Source of the DNA: Kaistella pullorum
GTDB taxonomy: Bacteria; Bacteroidota; Bacteroidia; Flavobacteriales; Weeksellaceae
DNA: 64,000 nucleotides
Reading direction: 5' to 3'
Assembly: GCF_014837035.1 (NCBI RefSeq)
Contig: NZ_JACSPS010000001.1
Span: 800,374-864,373, forward strand
Part shown: positions 44,749-50,931 of the stretch, piece by piece
How the letters are laid out: each line of letters starts with the position of its first letter
How positions within the stretch are numbered: position 1 is the first letter of the stretch
Position numbers and translations under genes: made by a program
Notes under the pieces: model-generated
Databases searched by the model: none
What the model was told of the DNA's origin: nothing
Seen by the model: the letters and a program-made list of their open reading frames with translations, nothing else

Positions 44749-46077
44749 ATGAATCATCAGCCGGTAGAAGGTTTCTCCAAACTTTCGAAGCAGGGAAAAA
44801 TTGACTGGATAGTCAACGAATATCTGGAAGGAAACCGCGAATATGAAACCGTCCTGAAGCAATACTGGAACGATAATCCTGATCTTCAGAAGCTTCACGA
44901 AGAATTTTCCGAGAACACCATTTCCAATTTTTATATGCCTTATGGCATTGCTCCTAATTTTCTGATTGACGGAAAACTACTGGCGCTGCCGATGGCCGTG
45001 GAAGAAAGTTCGGTGGTGGCTGCGGCTTCAAAAGCTGCAAAATTCTGGCTTGATAAAGGTGGTTTCAAAACGACCATCATCAATACTAAAAAATTGGGTC
45101 ACACGCATTTTATCCTAAATGTGGAACCACATAAGCTTCAGCATTTCTTTAATTTCAAACTGAAGAAAAAGCTTTTTGAAGCGACTGAGGATATCACCAA
45201 AAACATGCGCAACCGCGGCGGTGGAATCCTTAACATCCGGCTAATCGACAAAACCGCAGACCTTGAAAATTATTTTCAGTTAAAAGCGAGTTTTGAGACG
45301 GTGGATTCAATGGGCGCGAATTTCATCAATTCATGTCTGGAGCAATTCGGAAAAACTTTGAAAGAAGAAGTAGCGAAGGAAGAAAGTTTCACGCAAGAAG
45401 AGAAAGATTCGCTGCAAATTGTGATGAACATCCTGTCCAATTTCACGCCCGACTGCATCGTTCGTGCTGAGGTTTCGTGCAGAATTGAAGACCTGAAAGA
45501 CGACAGCGGAATTTCTAATGAAGAATTTGCCACGAAGTTCAAACGTGCGGTTACAATCGCAGAAATTGAACCTTTCCGCGCGACAACGCATAACAAAGGA
45601 ATCATGAACGGCGTGGATGCGGTGGTGATCGCAACCGGAAACGATTTCCGTGCGACAGAAGCCTGTGCGCATGCCTACGCCGCGAAAGACGGAAAATATT
45701 CGAGTTTGACGCACTGTACAATTGATAACGGGATTTTTAGGTTCTGGATTGACCTGCCGATTTCGGTTGGCGTTGTTGGTGGTCTGACAAATCTTCACCC
45801 GCTTGTGAAATTCTCACTGGCACTTTTAGGAAAACCTTCCGCGCAGGAGCTGATGAGCATTTTGGCTGTTTCCGGTTTGGCGCAAAATTTTGGTGCGCTG
45901 CGTTCGTTGGTGACGACGGGAATCCAGAAAGGACACATGAAAATGCATCTTTTCAATATTTTAAATCAACTCGGCGCGACCGAAGCTGAAAAAGAGCATT
46001 TCGTGAATTACTTCAAAAACAGAACAGTGACGCACCATGAGGTGATTTCGGAGTTTAATAAATTGCGGAACAATTAA
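44749..46077 (+). CDS. mvaA: Hydroxymethylglutaryl-CoA reductase, class II type
   Basis: Reduces HMG-CoA to mevalonate (or the reverse), the committing step of the mevalonate pathway to isoprenoids. 442 residues, no membrane anchor, as expected for class II enzymes. The catalytic glutamate region is ENTISNF at about 55-61, cofactor-contacting SMGANFINSCLEQ follows near 187, the second block is VVIATGNDFRATEACAHAYAAKDG, and the catalytic histidine is in QKGHMKMH near the C-terminus. With the GYDIA kinase at 17.3 kb, it suggests that this organism makes isoprenoids through mevalonate. Confidence 0.92.
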   Translation: MNHQPVEGFSKLSKQGKIDWIVNEYLEGNREYETVLKQYWNDNPDLQKLHEEFSENTISNFYMPYGIAPNFLIDGKLLALPMAVEESSVVAAASKAAKFWLDKGGFKTTIINTKKLGHTHFILNVEPHKLQHFFNFKLKKKLFEATEDITKNMRNRGGGILNIRLIDKTADLENYFQLKASFETVDSMGANFINSCLEQFGKTLKEEVAKEESFTQEEKDSLQIVMNILSNFTPDCIVRAEVSCRIEDLKDDSGISNEEFATKFKRAVTIAEIEPFRATTHNKGIMNGVDAVVIATGNDFRATEACAHAYAAKDGKYSSLTHCTIDNGIFRFWIDLPISVGVVGGLTNLHPLVKFSLALLGKPSAQELMSILAVSGLAQNFGALRSLVTTGIQKGHMKMHLFNILNQLGATEAEKEHFVNYFKNRTVTHHEVISEFNKLRNN

Positions 46078-46106
46078 AGTTCAAGTTTATCAGTAACAAA
46101 AAAAAT

Positions 46107-46277
46107 ATGTTCGGATTAATATTATCAGTAGCGATTTTAGCTTTTGGGATTTTTCTGAGAATGACCCAAAATCCAGGCTTTTCGCGCTCAAAACGGATGG
46201 CGTGGCTGCTGATTGCAACCGGCATCATCACGCTCATCGGCAGAATATTTATAATGTATCAAAAAGGAGAATTTTAA
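46107..46277 (+). CDS. Small membrane protein of unknown function
   Basis: 56 residues, too short for many gene finders. The ATG at 46107 follows an A-rich leader; the stop is at 46275-46277, 3 bases before the DUF423 gene. Two hydrophobic segments are visible, FGLILSVAILAFGIFL near the N-terminus and WLLIATGIITLIGRIFIMY near the C-terminus, joined by a short basic loop (NPGFSRSKRM). The open frame without internal stops, the membrane pattern and the tight spacing to the next gene support a real coding sequence. The family was not recognised. Confidence 0.65.
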   Translation: MFGLILSVAILAFGIFLRMTQNPGFSRSKRMAWLLIATGIITLIGRIFIMYQKGEF

Positions 46278-46280
46278 AAT

Positions 46281-46667
46281 ATGAAAACATTCACATTGGT
46301 TGTAGGTGCCGTTTACGGACTGCTTTCGGTAATATTAGGCGCTTTTGGTGCGCATGCTTTGAAAAAAGTGTTGTCTGTGGAAAAACTCACCAGTTTTGAG
46401 ACCGGCGTGCGCTATCAAATGTATTCAGCGCTGTTTTTATTAATCGTGGGATATATTTTGAAATTCGAGACGCCGGCTGAAAAATGGATTTCGATTTTGA
46501 TGATTGCCGGAACCTTTATCTTTTCATTCAGCATTTATCTCTTGGCGTTCAACGGAGTAAATGGTTTAAACTTCAAGTTTCTTGGACCGATCACACCGCT
46601 GGGTGGCCTGATGATGATTATTTCATGGGCGATGCTGATTTTTTATTTCCTGCGGACAAAGATCTGA
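46281..46667 (+). CDS. DUF423 family membrane protein
   Basis: 128 residues with four membrane helices. The N-terminal LSVILGAFGAHALKK and GVRYQMYSALFLL stretches are the conserved core of DUF423 (YwdK-like). The C-terminal part has NGLNFKFLGPITPLGGLMMIISW, also typical. The biochemical role of this family is unknown. It starts 3 bases after the 56-residue gene, so the two are co-transcribed. Confidence 0.92.
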   Translation: MKTFTLVVGAVYGLLSVILGAFGAHALKKVLSVEKLTSFETGVRYQMYSALFLLIVGYILKFETPAEKWISILMIAGTFIFSFSIYLLAFNGVNGLNFKFLGPITPLGGLMMIISWAMLIFYFLRTKI

Positions 46668-46691
46668 TCTTTTTGAAGACAGGATATCAAA

Positions 46692-47072
46692 ATGGCGGTT
46701 ACTATGCATAAAAAACGCGTTCTGATTCTTGAAACTGAGACAGCAGTATCCAGTGTATTGGCGTCAATTTTAAAGGATGAGGGATATCAGTGTATAGTCC
46801 GGGAGACTTCCCAGGGACTGCCGGAACTATTGTTGCAGTTTCGTCCCGCAGGGATATTGATAGCAAGAAGAATTCCTGAACTTGGCGTGGTTAAAGCAAT
46901 AGAATTAATTCGAAGGAGCCCTTTCGGCAGGCATACCGCAATTATTTATTTAACGGCTTCGGGTTCAAGCATTGGCGAAGCAAGATCAGCTGGTGCTAAT
47001 GTCACAATTTTCAAACCGATAGATATAAATAAGCTGCTTTTTACTTTGGGAAATTTCACAAATTTAAACTAA
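46692..47072 (+). CDS. Stand-alone receiver-like domain lacking the phospho-acceptor aspartate
   Basis: 126 residues (a second ATG at 46704 would remove four). The overall pattern is a response-regulator receiver domain: strand VLILETET at the acidic pocket, a helix to residue 50, strand GILIARRIPEL, strand AIIYLTAS with the conserved threonine (about 88), and FKPI with the conserved lysine (about 108). The position four residues before proline 62, where the acceptor aspartate should be, is alanine, and the usual acidic pair is ETE. It therefore probably cannot be phosphorylated in the normal way and may act as a constitutive binding module. No output domain or kinase gene is adjacent. Confidence 0.75.
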   Translation: MAVTMHKKRVLILETETAVSSVLASILKDEGYQCIVRETSQGLPELLLQFRPAGILIARRIPELGVVKAIELIRRSPFGRHTAIIYLTASGSSIGEARSAGANVTIFKPIDINKLLFTLGNFTNLN

Positions 47073-47077
47073 ACCAC

Positions 47078-47335
47078 ATGTTTTTCATCTTCGGCTACAA
47101 CAAAAAACCGGTGGGCAGGGAGACACGAAGCATCCGCAAGAATGGCTTGAGTGTAAACGCAGTCGTGACTGTTTACAAAACGTACATTGAACTGTTTTTT
47201 ATTCCGCTCATTCCGCTTGGGAAACGCTACAGCATATACATTCCGCATACAGACGAGTATTACGAGCAGGGTTTCCGCTCCACGATTCCGGAAGAATATA
47301 TGGAGGTTTGCAAAGATGTCGGCCGATTGTATTGA
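47078..47335 (+). CDS. Small protein resembling the membrane-proximal part of zinc-ribbon proteins, without the cysteines
   Basis: 85 residues. The pattern FFIFGYNKKPVGRETR, then TYIELFFIPLIPLGKRYSIYI, then HTDEYYEQGF matches small Bacteroidota proteins that usually carry two CxxC pairs (zinc ribbon). Here those cysteine pairs are absent; only one cysteine is present near the end. No function is known. It lies 5 bases after the receiver-like gene and so is likely in the same transcript. Confidence 0.6.
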   Translation: MFFIFGYNKKPVGRETRSIRKNGLSVNAVVTVYKTYIELFFIPLIPLGKRYSIYIPHTDEYYEQGFRSTIPEEYMEVCKDVGRLY

Positions 47336-47372
47336 TAAACTGATTTGCGTTGATAAAAACCATCTTCGCGCC

Positions 47373-47446
47373 CCGGATTGAACGGCCTGTCTGAGCTCTT
47401 TTTCTGCGCCGCGCGCCGCGACGCAGAAAAAAGCGAGTAGTGAAAG
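47373..47446. repeat. Dispersed palindromic repeat (copy C)
   Basis: Hairpin TTTTTCTGCG with CGCAGAAAAA (47399-47431) around a GC-rich loop. Right arm AGCGAGTAGTGAAAGCCGG matches the reverse complement of the left arms of the copies at 21.1 and 60.2 kb; the left side (GCGCCCCGGATTGAACGG) matches the reverse complement of the right end of the 60.2-kb copy. The remaining 47447-47563 between genes shows nothing further apart from the sucC promoter. Confidence 0.6.
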
Positions 47447-47563
47447 CCGGAAATGGCGCCCAAATTTACCGCAAAGTTGCGAAAAACACATACCTGTAGG
47501 CTCCAAAACCAAGTGCAGTGCAAACTTAATTGCTTCATCACTTCCTACTTAGTCCTTTTTTCT

Positions 47564-47571
47564 TAAATTTG
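47564..47571 (+). promoter_or_regulatory. -7 box of sucC
   Basis: TAAATTTG, exact TAnnTTTG match, 38 bases before the ATG. Confidence 0.55.
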
Positions 47572-47609
47572 TAAATCTTTAAAAAAAACAATAAATTTAA
47601 TTCAATAGT

Positions 47610-48806
47610 ATGAATCTTCACGAGTATCAGTCAAAAGAGATTTTAGCAAAATATGGCGTTAATATTCAGCGCGGTTTTGTGGCAAACAATGTGGAAGAAG
47701 CCGCAGAAGCAGCTGAAAAACTCAAGGAATTAACCGGCGGTGCCGAAGGATGGGTGGTAAAAGCTCAGGTACACGCAGGTGGACGCGGAAAAGGCGGTGG
47801 CGTGAAGTTCTCACCGAACTTGGATAAACTGAAAGAAAACGCAAAGAACATCATCGGTATGCAGCTTGTGACTCCACAAACTTCTGCTGAAGGTAAGAAA
47901 GTACACAGCGTACTGGTTGCCGAAGATGTATACTACCCGGGCGAAACTGAAACGAAGGAATTCTACGTTTCTATCCTTTTGGACAGAGCTTTGGGCAAAA
48001 ACACGGTAGTTTACTCTACTGAAGGTGGTATGGATATCGAGCATGTTGCCGAAGTTACTCCGCACCTTATCCACAAAGAAGTGATTGATCCTACGGTAGG
48101 TCTTCAGGGCTTCCAGGCGCGTAAAATCGCTTTCAACTTAGGTTTGGAAGGTAACGCGTTCAAGGATTTCGTGAAATTCATCACGGCACTTTACAATGCT
48201 TACGTAGGTATTGATGCATCACTTTTTGAAATCAACCCGGTACTTAAGACATCTGACAACAAAATCATCGCAGTTGATGCAAAAGTAACTTTGGATGGCA
48301 ACGCATTGTTCCGTCACAAAGATCTTGCGGAACTAAGAGATACACGCGAAGAAGATCCTACAGATGTAGAAGCTGGTGAAGCAGGTCTTAACTTCGTAAA
48401 GCTTGACGGGGACGTAGCTTGTATGGTAAACGGTGCCGGTCTTGCAATGGCGACGATGGACATCATCAAACTTTCAGGCGGTAACCCGGCTAACTTCCTT
48501 GATGTAGGTGGTACGGCAGATGCTGAAAGAGTACAGAAAGCTTTCGGTATCATCCTGAAAGATCCAAACGTAAAAGCGATCCTTATAAACATTTTTGGTG
48601 GTATCGTTCGTTGCGACCGTGTAGCGCAGGGTGTGGTAGATGCTTACAAAGCGATGGGCAGCCTTCCGGTTCCATTGATCGTGAGACTTCAGGGTACCAA
48701 CGCAGTAGAAGCCAAGCAATTGATCGACAACTCAGGACTTCCTGTGCACTCGGCTATCACGCTGGAAGAAGCTGCTAACAAAGTAAAAGAAGTTTTAGGA
48801 CACTAA
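47610..48806 (+). CDS. sucC: Succinate-CoA ligase (ADP-forming), beta subunit
   Basis: Beta subunit of the TCA-cycle enzyme that makes ATP (or GTP) from succinyl-CoA. 398 residues. ATP-grasp domain at the N-terminus (MNLHEYQSKEILAKYGV start, VHAGGRGKGGGVK nucleotide loop) and a ligase domain with GAGLAMATMDIIKLSGGNPANFLDVGG and the IFGGIVRCD motif. The alpha subunit gene sucD is not adjacent, which is common in this group but means the subunits are encoded apart. A terminator follows. Confidence 0.97.
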   Translation: MNLHEYQSKEILAKYGVNIQRGFVANNVEEAAEAAEKLKELTGGAEGWVVKAQVHAGGRGKGGGVKFSPNLDKLKENAKNIIGMQLVTPQTSAEGKKVHSVLVAEDVYYPGETETKEFYVSILLDRALGKNTVVYSTEGGMDIEHVAEVTPHLIHKEVIDPTVGLQGFQARKIAFNLGLEGNAFKDFVKFITALYNAYVGIDASLFEINPVLKTSDNKIIAVDAKVTLDGNALFRHKDLAELRDTREEDPTDVEAGEAGLNFVKLDGDVACMVNGAGLAMATMDIIKLSGGNPANFLDVGGTADAERVQKAFGIILKDPNVKAILINIFGGIVRCDRVAQGVVDAYKAMGSLPVPLIVRLQGTNAVEAKQLIDNSGLPVHSAITLEEAANKVKEVLGH

Positions 48807-48829
48807 GATTTTAGATAAACTTATAATAT

Positions 48830-48862
48830 TCCGTTCAATTCAGTTTGAGCGGATTTTTTTTT
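48830..48862 (+). terminator. Terminator of sucC
   Basis: 9-bp stem TCCGTTCAA with TTGAGCGGA (one G-U pair), 6-base loop, then about nine T. Confidence 0.85.
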
Positions 48863-48873
48863 GGAGCTGTTTC

Positions 48874-48942
48874 CGGCTCTCCACTGTATCCCCGTTCGGC
48901 GCTGGCGCGCCGCCCGGGGGATGCCGCTGCGATCCGGGCTAA
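48874..48942. repeat. Dispersed palindromic repeat (copy D), upstream of rnpB
   Basis: Arms CGGCTCTCCACTGTATCCCC on the left and GGGGGATGCCGCTGCGATCC on the right, around a GC-rich core with CGGCGC/GCGCCG-type pairing. The right arm is almost the same as that of the tmRNA-side copy (GGATGCCGCT, then ATCC) and ends in GGGCTAA as in the 60.2-kb copy. Confidence 0.65.
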
Positions 48943-48982
48943 GAGATCACGAAGCCGCCAGATACTTTTTTTGCAAAAACAC

Positions 48983-48990
48983 TATCTTTG
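48983..48990 (+). promoter_or_regulatory. -7 box of rnpB
   Basis: TATCTTTG, exact TAnnTTTG match and the same octamer as at tmRNA; it ends 4 bases before the P1 stem of RNase P RNA. Confidence 0.65.
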
Positions 48991-48994
48991 CCCT

Positions 48995-49325
48995 CCACAA
49001 GAAGAACGGCCTGTTGATTCCGATTTCGGTCGGGGTAGGAAAGTCCGGACACCACAGGGCAGCAAAGCGGGTAACACCCGTCGGTCGTGAGATCAGGACA
49101 AGTGCAACAGAAAGTATGTATATTAATTTATAGTGAAACCAGGTAAACTCTTTGCGGTGCAATGTTAAGTATATCGGATTTCCCGGTTCGCCGGGATAGG
49201 AGTGGCTCGCTCCAAAAACCGAGGGGTAAACAGCTAAAGTTTTGCAGCAATGTAAAACGCAGATAAATAACAGGCACTTTCGCTTCGGCGAATTTACAGA
49301 ATCCGGCTTACAGTTTTTCTTGTGG
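48995..49325 (+). ncRNA. rnpB: RNase P RNA
   Basis: Catalytic RNA that matures the 5' ends of tRNAs. Conserved core elements of the bacterial type A RNA are present: GGAAAGTCCGGACACCACAG, GGGTAACACCCG, an ACAGAAA segment, GAGGGGTAAAC-like sequence, and AGATAAATAACAGGC near the 3' end followed by AATCCGGCTTACA. The ends pair perfectly as P1, CCACAAGAA (48995-49003) with TTCTTGTGG (49317-49325). Length about 331 bases; exact ends are inferred from this stem. Confidence 0.93.
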
Positions 49326-49341
49326 TTTTTAATAGAAACAA

Positions 49342-49369
49342 AAAAGCAGAAATTTAGGTTTCTGCTTTT
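49342..49369. terminator. Bidirectional terminator between rnpB and ppk2
   Basis: Perfect 11-bp stem AAAAGCAGAAA with TTTCTGCTTTT, 6-base loop; T-rich on both strands. Confidence 0.9.
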
Positions 49370-49374
49370 CTTAT

Positions 49375-50244
49375 TTATTCGTTTTCCAATTGAGATTCTG
49401 CATCATCCAACTTCTGTTGCTCTTCTTTGGCCAATTTCGGGAATTTCAAATTCATGTTTTCCAGCGCATCAATGATGATCTGAATGGCCGCCACGCGCGC
49501 AAACCATTTGTCATCCGCCGGAATCACGAACCATGGCGCGTGGTCTTTTGAGGTTTCGTTGATGGCTCTTTCATAGGCTTCCATATATTCATCCCAAAGT
49601 TTTCGCTCCTCGATATCACCCATCGCAAACTTCCAGTTTTTTTCGGGTTCGTTGATGCGGTCCAGGAAACGTTTTTTCTGTTCTTTCTTTGAAACGTTCA
49701 GGAAGATCTTGATGATTCTGGTTCCGTTCTGCGCCAGATGTCTTTCAAAATTCCGGATGCTTTCATATCGCTCTTCCCAGAACTTTTCATCGAAATCCGA
49801 AACAGTATTCCATACTTTTTCATTGAGGTTATATTCCGGATGAACTTTACAGACCAAAACACTTTCATAATGACTTCGGTTGAAAATCCCGATTTTACCT
49901 TTCTCCGGCAGCGCGATATAATGACGCCACAAAAAGTCATGCGAATATTCTTTCGAACTCGGAGATTTAAAACTGTGCACCTCGCATCCCTGCGGATTCA
50001 CACCTCCGAAAACATGCTCAATCAGTGAATCTTTTCCGGCTGCATCCATTGCCTGCAGCACAACGAGTAAAGATTGGCTTCCATCGGCATACAGTTTTTC
50101 CTGCAGTTCGTACAGTTTGCTTTTTTCATTGGCCAGCAGTTCCTTGCCGTCGCTTTTAGTGAGCTTGCCTTTGTACTCAGTGTCTGCTTTTCCAATTTCA
50201 ATTTTCCCTTTTACGATATAGTCGTGGCTGAAATCAAGATCCAT
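49375..50244 (-). CDS. ppk2: Polyphosphate kinase 2 family protein
   Basis: Uses polyphosphate to phosphorylate nucleotides (typically NDP to NTP or NMP to NDP, depending on class). 289 residues, one PPK2 domain. Walker A VLQAMDAAGKDS at about 62-73, Walker B-like KIGIFNRSHYESVLV at about 117-131, and lid-region NVSKKEQKKRFLDRINEPEKNWKF, all conserved. The class cannot be assigned with certainty by eye. It converges with rnpB and shares a terminator with it. Confidence 0.93.
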   Translation of the reverse strand: MDLDFSHDYIVKGKIEIGKADTEYKGKLTKSDGKELLANEKSKLYELQEKLYADGSQSLLVVLQAMDAAGKDSLIEHVFGGVNPQGCEVHSFKSPSSKEYSHDFLWRHYIALPEKGKIGIFNRSHYESVLVCKVHPEYNLNEKVWNTVSDFDEKFWEERYESIRNFERHLAQNGTRIIKIFLNVSKKEQKKRFLDRINEPEKNWKFAMGDIEERKLWDEYMEAYERAINETSKDHAPWFVIPADDKWFARVAAIQIIIDALENMNLKFPKLAKEEQQKLDDAESQLENE

Positions 50245-50267
50245 AATCCGGTATTTTTATTAAAAAT

Positions 50268-50296
50268 AAAAAAAATCACTTCAGAAGAAGTGATTT
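50268..50296 (-). terminator. Terminator of the DUF1573 gene
   Basis: Perfect 10-bp stem AAATCACTTC with GAAGTGATTT, 4-base loop; on the minus strand it is followed by a run of T. Confidence 0.9.
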
Positions 50297-50322
50297 ATGT
50301 GATTTTTTGTTTTGTGCGTAGC

Positions 50323-50802
50323 CTATTTTGTTCTTTTTCTTTCTGCTTTCGTTGCAGTGGCAGGTGCTGGTTTTGCAGAAAGTTCTGCAGAAGCCGGAGC
50401 TGCTACAGCTACATCAGTCGCTACCGTTGCGGTAACGGCTGGCTCTACGGTTCCTTTAATGTTGATTACTGAACGGCTGCTTGCCGGATCGTTTGAATAT
50501 ACCTCGATGATTTTAGCGAATGGACCTACGATTTTTGTGTCGTAACCTACTTTCAGCTGAGCCGTTTTTCCTGGCATAATCGGTTCCTGGCTCCATTCAG
50601 GAGTTGTGCATCCACAAGATGCCTGAACTTTAGAAATGATTAAAGGTTTATCACCTGTATTTTTTACGGTGAACATTCTGTGACCTTCAGATCCCGCTTT
50701 CACGGTTCCGTAATCAAAAGTGGTTTTATCGAAAGAAATTGTTTGTGCTGTTGCGAATGCGAAAGATGCAGTGAGAAATAAACCTGCGAAAATCTTTTTC
50801 AT
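50323..50802 (-). CDS. DUF1573 domain protein
   Basis: 159 residues from the ATG at 50802 (a longer frame reaches 50904 but covers the promoter region between this gene and valS). Signal peptide ending FATAQ at about residue 20. One DUF1573 immunoglobulin-like domain follows: FDYGTVKAGSEGHRMFTVKNTG, then the conserved SCGCT near 64-68 and GKTAQLKVGYDT. The tail is low-complexity alanine, proline, threonine and valine ending in basic residues. Periplasmic or outer-membrane location; function of the family unknown. Confidence 0.9.
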   Translation of the reverse strand: MKKIFAGLFLTASFAFATAQTISFDKTTFDYGTVKAGSEGHRMFTVKNTGDKPLIISKVQASCGCTTPEWSQEPIMPGKTAQLKVGYDTKIVGPFAKIIEVYSNDPASSRSVINIKGTVEPAVTATVATDVAVAAPASAELSAKPAPATATKAERKRTK

Positions 50803-50893
50803 ATTTTTAATTGTTTTTTGGTTCGGGTTTCTTATATTATGAGAGACAAAGTTAAAAATTATTTCCACATCGGGATAATTTTTTTTATTTGAG

Positions 50894-50901
50894 TACTTTT
50901 G
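50894..50901 (+). promoter_or_regulatory. -7 box of valS
   Basis: TACTTTTG, exact TAnnTTTG match, 30 bases before the proposed valS ATG. Confidence 0.55.
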
Positions 50902-50931
50902 CACCTAATACCGAGTAAACACACAGATTCT

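Noticed and set aside
48845-49162. Open frames of 71-90 codons over the rnpB region
   Set aside because: They lie on RNase P RNA and the adjacent repeat on either strand.
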